Source: Priestia megaterium (GTDB taxonomy: Bacteria; Bacillota; Bacilli; Bacillales; Bacillaceae_H). From it: a stretch of 64,000 bases of DNA. The stretch covers positions 1,464,001 to 1,528,000 of the forward strand of contig NZ_CP085442.1 of assembly GCF_023824195.1 (NCBI RefSeq), given 5' to 3'. Positions 1 through 7,647 of the stretch are shown here, in pieces; within the stretch, counting starts at the first letter, position 1; every line of letters starts with the position of its first letter. Both the position numbers and the translations under genes were made by a program. The notes under the pieces are model-generated. The model saw only the letters and a list, made by a program, of their open reading frames with translations, ran no database searches and had not been told where the DNA came from.

Positions 1-1854
1 AAATTTTCTTCTCTACAAGACGGACGAACTGAGCACTCCCTTTTGATAAGTAATAGAGAAGTTACGGTTGAGATAACGGTGATGGCGGTAGCGATTGAAG
101 AGACGGTTGAGTATATGCTGTATATCCGCAATATGACGCAAGAGCGTGAAGCGGAAAAAACGTTGATTGAAGCAAAAAATCGCTATGAAAACTTGTTTTA
201 CTCCTCTCCATTGGCAATTATGGTCCATCGAGAAGAAGAGGTCGTTTCTGTTAATGATGCTATGATTCAGCTTTTAGGAGTAACGGAAGACCAGCTCGTT
301 GGTAAATCGTTATATGATTTCTTCTCATCTGAACAAGTTCCTGATATTAAAAAAGGATTGAAGGCAGTAAAAGATAGAAAAGATGAGCCAAGACCTCCAT
401 TAGCTCAGTTGAAAATGTTTAATGCGTTAGGTAAGGAACTCTTTTTAGAAGTAAAATCTACGCTCATTCAAATTAATGGAGAGACGCTTTTTCAGACAGT
501 AACTAGAGATGTAACGGAGCAGAAAAAAGCTCAAGAATCGCTTCAATATATGGCTTTTCACGATATGCTAACAGATTTACCAAATCGAAGTATGTTTTCA
601 AACATTGTAGAGAAATCCATTGATTCAGCAGCTGCTTCAGGAAAAAAGCTTCATTTCTTATTTTTAGACCTAGATCGTTTCAAACAGGTAAATGACACGC
701 TTGGTCATCATGCTGGAGATCAGCTTATGCTTCAGGTTGTCGATCGAATGAAGAGCTGCCTAAGAAACCAAGATGTGCTTTCGCGTTTTGGAGGAGATGA
801 GTTTTTAGTTTTACTGCATGATAGGACGGATGAAGAAGTGAAAAAAATCTGTCAATCATTAAATGACTGCTTATCCACTCCTTTTGTAGTGCTATCGAGA
901 GATGTTTATTTAGGGGTAAGCATCGGAGTTAGTTTATTTCCTAAAGATGGAAAGTCGCTTGAAGTGCTAGTTCGCCATGCTGATTTAGCGATGTACGAAG
1001 TCAAAAAACAAGGGCGTAATCATTATCTGTTTTATCAAAAAGAAATGCAGGTTCATACTACGCGACGAATGAGAATTGAAGATGGTTTACGCAAGGCTTT
1101 TGAGCTGGGCGAAATGGAGCTTCACTATCAGCCGAAAGTCAATATTCAAAGTGGCCATATTGTTGGAGTGGAGGCTTTGATCCGGTGGACTCATGCCGAG
1201 ATGGGCGTCATTTCTCCCGCAGAATTTATTCCGATTGCTGAAGAAACAGGCGTTATTGTTACATTGACGAAATGGGTATTAAAAAAAGCGTGCCATCAAA
1301 ATAAGTATTGGCAGCTTCAAGGACTTCCTCCCTTAAAAATGAGTGTGAACATATCAAGCGTGGATTTTGGTACAACTGATTTTGTTGATTATGTGTTAGA
1401 TGTCTTGCGTAAAGTAGAGTTAGAATCACGATATTTAGAACTTGAAATTACAGAAAGTGTAACGATGAAGCATGTTGAGCAAACAATCGAAAAGCTACAA
1501 ATCTTAAAAGATGCAGGAGTATTTATTTCGATTGATGATTTTGGCTCAGGATACTCCTCGTTCAGCTATATTCAGAAGTTGCCTATTCATACGCTGAAAA
1601 TTGACCGGTCTTTTATTAAAGATTTAGATCCTAATACAACGGAAGTATCGATTGTCAGAGCCATTATTACACTAGCCAAAAGTTTGCAGCTATCCGTCGT
1701 AGCAGAAGGTGTAGAAGAAGTTGAGCAAGTAGAAATTCTTCATAAAGAAAAATGTGATGAAGTGCAGGGATACTATTTCTCCAAACCGATTTCAGCGGAG
1801 GAATTTTATGAGAAATTTCATAAAATCGAAGAAAAAATGGAATTTGTTCATTAA
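1..1854 (+). CDS. PAS-GGDEF-EAL cyclic-di-GMP signalling protein, 5' truncated by window edge
   Basis: The reading frame is open from base 1, so the true start lies outside. A TTG at 43 could start an ORF but lies inside a domain: the residues just after it resemble the end of a PAS domain (YIRNMTQEREAEK). A second PAS domain follows, then GGDEF, then EAL. The GGDEF domain keeps RFGGDEF and an upstream R-N-Q-D that fits the inhibitory I-site RxxD. The EAL domain keeps EAL (in VEALIRW), NIS, LEITES, DDFGSG, LKIDRSF, AEGVE and QGYYFSKP, so both cyclase and phosphodiesterase look intact on sequence. It is probably a bifunctional c-di-GMP enzyme with sensory PAS input. No transmembrane part is visible in what remains. 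Confidence 0.93.
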   Translation, partial: KFSSLQDGRTEHSLLISNREVTVEITVMAVAIEETVEYMLYIRNMTQEREAEKTLIEAKNRYENLFYSSPLAIMVHREEEVVSVNDAMIQLLGVTEDQLVGKSLYDFFSSEQVPDIKKGLKAVKDRKDEPRPPLAQLKMFNALGKELFLEVKSTLIQINGETLFQTVTRDVTEQKKAQESLQYMAFHDMLTDLPNRSMFSNIVEKSIDSAAASGKKLHFLFLDLDRFKQVNDTLGHHAGDQLMLQVVDRMKSCLRNQDVLSRFGGDEFLVLLHDRTDEEVKKICQSLNDCLSTPFVVLSRDVYLGVSIGVSLFPKDGKSLEVLVRHADLAMYEVKKQGRNHYLFYQKEMQVHTTRRMRIEDGLRKAFELGEMELHYQPKVNIQSGHIVGVEALIRWTHAEMGVISPAEFIPIAEETGVIVTLTKWVLKKACHQNKYWQLQGLPPLKMSVNISSVDFGTTDFVDYVLDVLRKVELESRYLELEITESVTMKHVEQTIEKLQILKDAGVFISIDDFGSGYSSFSYIQKLPIHTLKIDRSFIKDLDPNTTEVSIVRAIITLAKSLQLSVVAEGVEEVEQVEILHKEKCDEVQGYYFSKPISAEEFYEKFHKIEEKMEFVH

Positions 1855-1857
1855 TGT

Positions 1858-1891
1858 AAAAAGCCGTTCTTATTTAAAAGAACGGCTTTTT
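1858..1891. terminator. Bidirectional Rho-independent terminator
   Basis: A 14-bp perfect stem (AAAAAGCCGTTCTT paired with AAGAACGGCTTTTT, 6-nt loop 1872-1877) lies between two convergent genes. T-runs on both strands mean it can end both transcripts. The minus-strand gene's stop codon at 1870 lies inside the stem. Confidence 0.9.
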
Positions 1892-2172
1892 ACATTTAAG
1901 GTCAGAGCTAACAGTTTATACAATACATAGATTCCAAGGTATGCACCGGTTAATAAAAAAGCTGAATTTAAAAAGATTGCATGAATGCTCGTCATAAAAA
2001 CGGTATGGTTTTTTAAGATACGATAGATAGAAGCAGCAGCTATATTTCCAAATACTAGGGCTGAAAGAAGGGCTAGCGTATTAAAAACTAGCTCTGCTCC
2101 TTTCCATTTGAGTGAGAAAAAGAGCATGATAATAGGAACAATAATACTTCCAGAAACCAACAGGAAAATCAA
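1870..2172 (-). CDS. Small membrane protein of unknown function
   Basis: 100 residues. Three hydrophobic stretches are apparent: residues about 2-20, 28-50 and 62-90. A short Lys/Arg-rich tail (NVKSRSFK) follows. The start is TTG at 2172, supported by a GGAG about 8 nt upstream on the minus strand. I recognise no family. It ends inside the shared terminator with the c-di-GMP gene. The next minus-strand gene lies upstream (2261-2812), 88 bp away, and also encodes a membrane protein, so the two may be co-transcribed. That is inference only. Confidence 0.6.
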   Translation of the reverse strand: MIFLLVSGSIIVPIIMLFFSLKWKGAELVFNTLALLSALVFGNIAAASIYRILKNHTVFMTSIHAIFLNSAFLLTGAYLGIYVLYKLLALTLNVKSRSFK

Positions 2173-2260
2173 TGGACCATCTCCAATACGTTATCTTATT
2201 ACAGTTACATAAGATAATGTTTTTGCTTATTTTTAGATAGTCTTCCCTTTTTATAGTCTG

Positions 2261-2812
2261 TTAAGCTTTTTTCTTCCATTTTTTACTTGTATAAAAAAGT
2301 AAAATAATGGATAAAACCACTAAAATGATTTTGCCTTGCACAGATCCTTGTGAAATATGATAAACCGAATAAACTTCAATAAAAAGCGCTGGAATTTTTC
2401 CAAGTGCGCTAGCAGAAATGAATACCGCAAAGGAGCCTTTTCCTACAGCGCTGAAGAATGTAATGAGGCCTGATGGAACAAAGGGAAGTAATCGCAGAGA
2501 AAGAATCAATATAAAACTCTCTTTCCCTTGTACGCGCAGCAGCTTTAGCCACTTGGAGTGAGAAGGTGTTTTTGTATAAACAAGTGTACGGAAACCTTTT
2601 CGATACAGCCAAAAAGAGAGAGCTGCGCCTAAAACTTCTCCAATAAAAGAAAGTAAAAATCCGTTCCAAAAACCAAATAACTTTACGTTTACGAACGTAA
2701 GGGGTGCGCTTGGAAATACGCCCGTAATGTTAATAAGGATGTTCAAGAGAATGCTGATAAACCCAGAAGCTTCTAAATGTTCAAGCAGAAATGTTTGAAG
2801 ATAGTCAGTCAT
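2261..2812 (-). CDS. TVP38/TMEM64 (DedA-like) membrane protein
   Basis: 183 residues, mostly hydrophobic. The central part has features of the TVP38/TMEM64/VTT family: an N-terminal re-entrant-type segment with Pro (TGVFPSAPLTFVN), then FGFWNGFLLSFIGEVLGAALSFWLYRKG, then LRLLPFVPSGLITFFSA near residue 110. Bacterial members such as YdjX are polytopic membrane proteins related to DedA and to eukaryotic VTT-domain lipid scramblases. The substrate here is unknown. The ATG start at 2812 has GGGAG 7 nt upstream. The C-terminus is basic (KKWKKKA), consistent with a cytoplasmic tail. Confidence 0.8.
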   Translation of the reverse strand: MTDYLQTFLLEHLEASGFISILLNILINITGVFPSAPLTFVNVKLFGFWNGFLLSFIGEVLGAALSFWLYRKGFRTLVYTKTPSHSKWLKLLRVQGKESFILILSLRLLPFVPSGLITFFSAVGKGSFAVFISASALGKIPALFIEVYSVYHISQGSVQGKIILVVLSIILLFYTSKKWKKKA

Positions 2813-2977
2813 GGTTATACTCCCATTTATGTTTTACTTGTAGGGCTATTTTAGATGATTTTCTACTATTATATAATTTTTGGCATGAAATAAGTAGGTA
2901 AGCAGTTTATAAAAAACGAAACAGGGTAACTACTTACTAATGAAGATGATTTACTGATTTGAAGGGATGGACAACTC

Positions 2978-3052
2978 ATGTTGAAATTTTTGCTTGTTAT
3001 TGTAGTTGTATTATTAATTATTATGATTTTTAAACGCTTTATCCGAAAATAA
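2978..3052 (+). CDS. Tiny single-span membrane peptide (24 aa)
   Basis: An ATG at 2978 follows AAGGGA in the right region for a ribosome-binding site and opens a 24-residue frame. It encodes a Lys, a run of about 15 hydrophobic residues (LLVIVVVLLIIMIF) and a basic tail (KRFIRK). A clean terminator hairpin follows 15 bp after the stop, which supports a real short transcription unit. The shape fits a one-helix membrane peptide with a positive-inside tail. Holin-like, regulatory or type I toxin-like roles are possible but not shown. Confidence 0.5.
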   Translation: MLKFLLVIVVVLLIIMIFKRFIRK

Positions 3053-3067
3053 AAAAGCTAACTAAGC

Positions 3068-3098
3068 AGCTCGTGAGATCTTTCTCACGAGCTCTTTT
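3068..3098 (+). terminator. Rho-independent terminator after the 24-aa gene
   Basis: An 11-bp perfect stem (AGCTCGTGAGA with TCTCACGAGCT, loop TCTT) is followed by CTTTT. Confidence 0.8.
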
Positions 3099-3136
3099 GC
3101 GGAGCTATTCAGTAGCTCAACAATACACTTTTTACC

Positions 3137-3152
3137 TGTGATGAATATCACT
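3137..3152. promoter_or_regulatory. Fnr/Crp-like palindrome
   Basis: TGTGA-TGAATA-TCACT differs at one base from the TGTGA-N6-TCACA consensus bound by Bacillus Fnr. It lies about 47 bp upstream of the ribosome-binding site of the 30-aa gene at 3199, a sensible operator position. Similarity only; no functional evidence. Confidence 0.4.
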
Positions 3153-3198
3153 GCAGCTAGGGAAATGAAGGGGTAAGATAGAAATGGGAGGGAGGTAT

Positions 3199-3291
3199 AT
3201 GGAATTATTATTCTATCTCAGCACTTATTTATCAGGGGGAGCTATCGCATTATGGCTAATTAATGCAGCATTTAATGGATTATTAAAATAA
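3199..3291 (+). CDS. Very small hydrophobic protein (30 aa)
   Basis: The ATG at 3199 has a strong GGGAGG site upstream. The 30-residue product (starting MELLFYLSTYLSGG) is a single amphipathic or membrane helix with few charges. The next gene starts only 14 nt after the stop with its own GGGAG site, so the two are very likely co-transcribed. No family recognised. It may be membrane-associated. Confidence 0.5.
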   Translation: MELLFYLSTYLSGGAIALWLINAAFNGLLK

Positions 3292-3305
3292 CAGAGGGAG
3301 AGAAA

Positions 3306-3623
3306 ATGAACGATTCTAAAGGTATATTTAACGATAAAGAAAGAAAGCTTGCTCGCTATTTGGAGACGTACACAACCGAGCAGATTTTAAATGAAGCAGG
3401 CATGTCTTCGTCTGCTGCGTTATATGAGTTGAAAAAAATAAGATTACCGCGGGCAGTTGCTAATACGGTTGTTTATTACGTACTGGCAACAAATAATCAA
3501 AAGCTGGTTATGTACAAACTGCTCATGTTAGCTGGCGTTTGTAAAAAGCTTGGCATTCAAGATGCACAGGCAGCCCTCACTTTTATCAAAAAATATTACG
3601 TTTGTCATCAGCATTTACACTAA
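3306..3623 (+). CDS. DnaB/DnaD (DDBH2)-like small helical protein
   Basis: 105 residues, apparently all helical. The segment KKIRLPRAVANTVVYYVLATNNQKL at about residues 40-65 resembles the LP-xx-V-N-V-L-xx-YV-L-xx-N-xx-L core of the DnaD/DnaB_2 domain found in Bacillus replication-initiation proteins. The following helix ends in IKKYY. The ATG at 3306 has GGGAG upstream. A lone DDBH2-like domain of this size is not enough to claim a replication role. It could be a phage-derived or group-specific accessory protein. It is followed 30 bp later by another small gene. Confidence 0.6.
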   Translation: MNDSKGIFNDKERKLARYLETYTTEQILNEAGMSSSAALYELKKIRLPRAVANTVVYYVLATNNQKLVMYKLLMLAGVCKKLGIQDAQAALTFIKKYYVCHQHLH

Positions 3624-3652
3624 AAAGTACATCTATCTGAGGGGGAAAAGAG

Positions 3653-3835
3653 ATGAATATTGTCCCGTTTAAGCAGCGTTCATCTGCGGAAATTTATCAA
3701 GGTAGAGAACAGCCGTTTCAATGTTTCATTGAGGGAGAGCGATTTCAGTTAGAGTTGTATATGACATATTTATTTCATCGCTGCCATTCTAGCAGGTATA
3801 GATATAGCCGTGCTAACAGAAAGGGTAGGATGTAA
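3653..3835 (+). CDS. Small protein of unknown function, possibly frameshifted near residue 40
   Basis: The ATG at 3653 has an excellent GAGGGGG site. The 60-residue frame reads MNIVPFKQRSSAEIY, then through QCFIEGERFQLELYMTYLF, then turns into an unusual His/Arg/Ser-rich tail (HRCHSSRYRYSRANRKGRM). If one T is removed in the TTATTT run near 3773, the frame continues instead as FIAAILAGIDIAVLTERVG, a convincing transmembrane helix. This suggests either a one-base indel in the gene or a sequencing error. A terminator follows at 3857. No family recognised. Confidence 0.4.
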   Translation: MNIVPFKQRSSAEIYQGREQPFQCFIEGERFQLELYMTYLFHRCHSSRYRYSRANRKGRM

Positions 3836-3856
3836 TGATAAGATACCAGGGGTAAG

Positions 3857-3895
3857 CGGCTTCATTTTTCCTAATGGAATAATGAAGCCGTTTGT
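3857..3895 (+). terminator. Rho-independent terminator
   Basis: Arms CGGCTTCATT and AATGAAGCCG are a perfect 10-bp pair with a 14-nt loop, followed by TTTGTTGTG. Confidence 0.75.
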
Positions 3896-3963
3896 TGTGT
3901 TAGAAAGAATGATTTACTATGATGTAGTTAATGATAAAAGAAAAAAGGAAGGGAAGGAACGTA

Positions 3964-4488
3964 ATGGATTTACATAAGTGGGAATATTGGATTTCAAAGC
4001 TCGAGCTGCAGCCTCATCCAGAAGGAGGGTTTTATAAACAAACCTATCGTTCTAATGATGAAATTTCCGATAAAGAAGTGTCATCGCATTTTGATGATAA
4101 ACGATTTCTATATACGAGTATTTACTTTTTATTAAGGTCTCAAGATGTATCGCATTTCCACCGGCTGCAATCAGATGAACTATGGTACTATCATGGGGGA
4201 AGTCCTTTAACCATTCATATTATCTACCGCGACGGAACCTATCAAGAAGTAAAACTAGGTACAAACTTAGAAAATGGAGAAGTTCCTCAATTTTTAGTTC
4301 CAAGAGATACCATTTTCGGTTCCTCTGTCACAAATGAGAATACGTTTTCCCTGGTTGGATGTATGGTCGCACCAGGTTTTGATTTCCGTGACTTTGAATT
4401 ATTCACAAAACAGCAGCTACTTGATGAATTCCCCGAGCATGTTGTGATCATCGACAAATTAGGGTACGATAAATTGCCAAATGATTAA
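3964..4488 (+). CDS. DUF985-type cupin protein
   Basis: 174 residues from the ATG at 3964, preferred over an upstream in-frame ATG at 3931 because GGGAAGGA sits just before it. The sequence carries the marks of the cupin_5/DUF985 family: WISKLELQPHPEGGFYKQTYRS at the N-terminus, then YFLLRSQDVSHFHRLQSDELWYYHGG, and a later cupin motif VAPGFDFRDFELF. Family members are small double-stranded beta-helix proteins, some proposed to bind sugar nucleotides or related small molecules. The substrate is not known. It is a single-gene unit between terminators. Confidence 0.85.
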   Translation: MDLHKWEYWISKLELQPHPEGGFYKQTYRSNDEISDKEVSSHFDDKRFLYTSIYFLLRSQDVSHFHRLQSDELWYYHGGSPLTIHIIYRDGTYQEVKLGTNLENGEVPQFLVPRDTIFGSSVTNENTFSLVGCMVAPGFDFRDFELFTKQQLLDEFPEHVVIIDKLGYDKLPND

Positions 4489-4490
4489 AA

Positions 4491-4522
4491 AGCATGCATC
4501 TCGGTTTGATGCATGCTTTTTT
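4491..4522. terminator. Bidirectional Rho-independent terminator
   Basis: AGCATGCATC (4491-4500) pairs perfectly with GATGCATGCT (4508-4517), flanked by an A-run and a T-run. It separates the cupin gene from the convergent desR. Confidence 0.9.
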
Positions 4523-5124
4523 CATTTGAACCAGCCTTTTTCCTTAAAGCGAGTAATGGCTTCAATGCGGTTCTTTACTTCGAGTTTGTCCAGAATGGTA
4601 GAAATATAGTTGCGTACTGTTCCAGTCTTAATAGATAGTTCGTCAGCAATTTCTTTTGTGTTTTTTCCATCAGCTACTAGAGCTAATACTTCTTTCTCTC
4701 TAGCTGTAAGAGGACTGGTAGATTCACTATATAAGTCATCCACTAATTCTGGAGCATAGAGGCGTCTGCCTGCCATCACGCTTCGAATTGAATTTGCGAG
4801 TTCTTCACTTGGACTATCTTTTAGCAAGTATCCGCTTACGCCTGCTTTCAAAGCTCTTTGAAAATAGCCGGAGCGAGCGAATGTTGTCAAAATGATGACT
4901 TTGCAGTTTAAATCTTTCAGTTCCTCTGCAGCTTCAAGCCCAGTTTTAAGAGGCATCTCGATATCCATTACGCATATATCTGGCTGGTGCTGCTTAGCAA
5001 GTGATACCGCTTGTTCCCCATTTGAAGCTTTTCCGACAACTTCCATGTCATCTTCTAAATTTAACAAAGAGCCTAAAGCCCCTAACATCATTTGTTGATC
5101 TTCGGCAATGACAATTCGAATCAT
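4522..5124 (-). CDS. desR: DesR-type response regulator (NarL/LuxR family)
   Basis: 200 residues: a receiver domain with acid pocket Glu8-Asp9, phosphorylation site Asp54 (VMDIEMP) and switch Lys near residue 103 (LKDSPSEE), then a LuxR-type helix-turn-helix (LTAREKEVLALVADGKNTKEIA). The sequence closely matches what I recall of Bacillus subtilis DesR, including the start of the receiver (AEDQQMMLGALGSLLNLEDD) and the final KEKGWFK. Phosphorylated DesR activates the acyl-lipid desaturase gene on membrane rigidification. Its ATG overlaps the desK stop by 4 nt (translational coupling), and des is the next gene upstream. Confidence 0.95.
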   Translation of the reverse strand: MIRIVIAEDQQMMLGALGSLLNLEDDMEVVGKASNGEQAVSLAKQHQPDICVMDIEMPLKTGLEAAEELKDLNCKVIILTTFARSGYFQRALKAGVSGYLLKDSPSEELANSIRSVMAGRRLYAPELVDDLYSESTSPLTAREKEVLALVADGKNTKEIADELSIKTGTVRNYISTILDKLEVKNRIEAITRFKEKGWFK

Positions 5125-6263
5125 AATTGTTCCTCCTTAATATGTTTGACGATGTTTGGAACTGTAATATGAATAATCGTCCCCTCTTGACTGGAGATAT
5201 CAAGATGGCCGTTTACAAACTCCAGCCGCTCTTTCATTCCTAAAAGACCGTTTCCTTTCCAGCAGGTTTTTTTCGTATTAATACCAACTCCATTGTCTTC
5301 TACCGTTATGCCTACTTCTTTTGCAGACTGGTGTAAAGTAATCGTGCAAACGGTGGCTTGACTATGCTTAACCACATTGGTTACTGCTTCTTTTAAGCAC
5401 ATGCTAAGAATATTTTCAATGAGCAAAGACACATTCTCTAATGAAATGGCCTCTTCTCCTACAAACTTAATTTCGGCAGCTTCTAAAAGCTCTTGAACCC
5501 GTTTTAGTTCTTCACTAAGGCGGATTCCACGCATTTGAGAAACCATTTTTCTCACTTCATTAAGGGCCGTGCGCGCTGTTTGCTGGACATCTTTTAATTC
5601 TGATTTTGCTTTTTCAGGATCTTTTGCAATAAGTTTTCTTGCTAAATCACTTTTTAGACCGATAAGAGACAGCTTTTGTCCTAATGTATCGTGCAGGTCG
5701 CGAGCTATCCGCTGGCGTTCTTCCTGTTTTACAAGCTCAGAAATACGTTTATTTGCATCTTCAAGCTGTTCTTCCAGCCGGTCTCGCTTCTTCCGGTTAT
5801 AAATGCTAAATGGCAGTACAATCACACTGATGGAAATTACAAAAATGAAAGGCAGCTGTTTTAAAAAGATCTCTTCTTGCATAACAACGTTAAAGTTTAC
5901 CGAAATAACGGTGCTAATTAAATGAACAGCATACAAAGTAAAGAAAGCGAGCCGTTTTTGGATATTTCCAATAAAATAAGCGATAAAAAAAGCAAAGTAA
6001 AAGGCAAAGTAAATATAATTAAAAATAGTTGTTAGGGCTAAGGAAATGACGATTAACAAAGCCGTCCATACGTAAACGGACTTGTCTGTTGAAACAAATG
6101 CAAAACGATAGAAAATAAAAAATAAGATGGTGAGTAAAGAGCCAAGAATAATGTGATTCATGGATGAAGACTGTAAGATAAAATAAAATGGTAAAATGGC
6201 AAATACCGTCCATATGTAAGGAGATAGCCCAGTGATTTTTTGGAAAAACGTATATTTTTTCAT
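5121..6263 (-). CDS. desK: DesK-type membrane thermosensor histidine kinase
   Basis: 380 residues. The N-terminal ~155 residues are four to five transmembrane segments. Then comes a coiled linker (RLEEQLEDANKRISELVKQ), the HisKA_3 dimerisation helix with the phospho-acceptor His in RDLHDTLGQKLSLIGLK (around residue 190), and an HATPase domain with N-box EAVTNVVKHS and G-box DNGVGI. DesK of B. subtilis senses bilayer thickness and fluidity through this architecture and phosphorylates DesR. The ATG at 6263 starts the first transmembrane region. It lies 117 bp downstream of des behind a terminator, so desKR probably has its own promoter as well. Confidence 0.95.
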   Translation of the reverse strand: MKKYTFFQKITGLSPYIWTVFAILPFYFILQSSSMNHIILGSLLTILFFIFYRFAFVSTDKSVYVWTALLIVISLALTTIFNYIYFAFYFAFFIAYFIGNIQKRLAFFTLYAVHLISTVISVNFNVVMQEEIFLKQLPFIFVISISVIVLPFSIYNRKKRDRLEEQLEDANKRISELVKQEERQRIARDLHDTLGQKLSLIGLKSDLARKLIAKDPEKAKSELKDVQQTARTALNEVRKMVSQMRGIRLSEELKRVQELLEAAEIKFVGEEAISLENVSLLIENILSMCLKEAVTNVVKHSQATVCTITLHQSAKEVGITVEDNGVGINTKKTCWKGNGLLGMKERLEFVNGHLDISSQEGTIIHITVPNIVKHIKEEQL

Positions 6264-6340
6264 AAAGAACCTCGTTTACTTGTTAAAATACACTATTAGT
6301 TTACCACAAAGTAGAATGAAATAAGTTTAGACGGATAGAT

Positions 6341-6374
6341 AAAACAGTCAAGCTTTTGAAAGCTTGACTGTTTT
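6341..6374 (-). terminator. Terminator after des
   Basis: Arms at about 6341-6355 and 6360-6374 (AAAACAGTCAAGCTT type) are perfectly complementary. It follows the des stop on the minus strand and would partly separate des from desKR. Confidence 0.8.
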
Positions 6375-6380
6375 GTTTTA

Positions 6381-7424
6381 TTAAAGTTCTGCTTTTGTTT
6401 GAGATGAAATTCTGCTTGCTTTTGGTGCAGCTGAGCGTGTTTTTATTTCTTTAAAGCTCACAAACATTTTGTTTTCTTCATCCCATAGACGGAATCGAAG
6501 AGAGCGAAGGCTTGTTGCGAGTGTAATGGTTGGTACATTTTGAAGAGGCTGTGTGTGTTGATGAACAGCTTCAAGCTTATAGTTGGGCACTCTTGGGCTT
6601 AAATGATGTACATGGTGAAACCCAATATTTCCTGTTAGCCATTGCAATAGTTTTGGAAGCTTGTAAAATGAACTTCCTTCAACGGCTGCTTTTACATAAT
6701 CCCAGTGCTCATCTTCTTCAAAATAAGAGTCTTCAAACTGATGCTGTACATAAAACAGCCAAATTCCAATTGAACCTGAAATGAAGAAAATCGGTCCTTG
6801 AATTAATACAAACGCCTGCCAACCTACCAACCAGCAGGTCGCTGCTGCTAATGCAACGATCAATACATTTGTAAGATACGTATTCATTCTTTCTTTTTTC
6901 TTCGCATTTTTTCGATTGAATCGGTTTGTAATCAAAAATACATATATAGGTCCCACGCCGAACATAATGAACGGGTTGCGATAGATACGGTAAGCGATTT
7001 TTTTCCAAATAGAAGCTTCTTTATATTCTGTTACGGTTAACACCCAAATGTCACCCGTACCTCTTTTATCTAAGTTGCTGCTTGTTGCATGGTGAATTGC
7101 ATGGCTATGTCCCCATTGACTGTAAGGAAACATCGTTAAGACACCGGTAATTGTTCCGAGAATTTTATTGTGTTGTCTACTCTTAAAGAAAGAGTAGTGA
7201 CAACAGTCATGAAAAATAATGAATATTCTTACTAAAAATCCTGCTGCGATAACAGTTAGGGGAAATGCTAAAAAATAAGAAATTGAAAGGCTCTCATAAG
7301 CGAGAAACCATAGTGTGAAAAAAGGTAAAAAAGTATTGATCAATTGTCTTATGCTGTCTTTCATTACTGCTTTTTCAAAAGGTGCAACTTGTTTTCGTAA
7401 ATTCTTTTGTTTTTGTATAGTCAT
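6381..7424 (-). CDS. des: Acyl-lipid fatty acid desaturase
   Basis: 347 residues with the three histidine boxes of membrane acyl desaturases: HDCCH near residue 80, HAIHH near residue 115, and HHVHH near residue 285, which bind the di-iron centre. Hydrophobic segments lie between them. The family introduces a cis double bond into phospholipid acyl chains. B. subtilis Des is a delta-5 enzyme, and B. megaterium is the classic source of cold-induced delta-5 desaturation. Its position upstream of desK-desR, with a DesR-like operator, supports this role. The ATG at 7424 has AAAGGA upstream. Confidence 0.95.
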   Translation of the reverse strand: MTIQKQKNLRKQVAPFEKAVMKDSIRQLINTFLPFFTLWFLAYESLSISYFLAFPLTVIAAGFLVRIFIIFHDCCHYSFFKSRQHNKILGTITGVLTMFPYSQWGHSHAIHHATSSNLDKRGTGDIWVLTVTEYKEASIWKKIAYRIYRNPFIMFGVGPIYVFLITNRFNRKNAKKKERMNTYLTNVLIVALAAATCWLVGWQAFVLIQGPIFFISGSIGIWLFYVQHQFEDSYFEEDEHWDYVKAAVEGSSFYKLPKLLQWLTGNIGFHHVHHLSPRVPNYKLEAVHQHTQPLQNVPTITLATSLRSLRFRLWDEENKMFVSFKEIKTRSAAPKASRISSQTKAEL

Positions 7425-7457
7425 ATGAAATTCCTTTCATCACCGTATATTACCCTC

Positions 7458-7486
7458 AGTATAAAGGAATTTTTCTGACTATTTAA
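7458..7486 (-). promoter_or_regulatory. Probable des promoter
   Basis: On the minus strand TATACT (7463-7458) is a good -10. The 17-bp-spaced -35 position reads TTAAAT (7486-7481), a weak match, as expected for an activator-dependent promoter. Transcription would start near 7451. Confidence 0.5.
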
Positions 7487-7523
7487 GACATACGTGTCAT
7501 ATAGAAACTATGACAGTTGTCAT
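7487..7523. promoter_or_regulatory. Candidate DesR operator
   Basis: It contains GACA-TACG-TGTC (7487-7498), the perfect inverted repeat TGTCATA (7495-7501) / TATGACA (7509-7515) with a 7-nt spacer, and a further TGTCAT (7518-7523). It lies at about -36 to -72 from the predicted des start, the position where DesR binds in B. subtilis. Confidence 0.65.
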
Positions 7524-7647
7524 ATATACGTAGGGGGAAGCTGTAAAAAATGAAAAAAAGCGGTATTTAACAGTCTGCGGTTCTGATAAAATTATACAGT
7601 GAAGGCTTATTGTTACGGAGCATTTAAGAAGAAAAAAGGAGTTTGAA

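Noticed and set aside
3931..3963. Upstream ATG for the cupin gene
   Set aside because: The GGGAAGGA ribosome site lies between this ATG and the one at 3964, so the downstream start is preferred.
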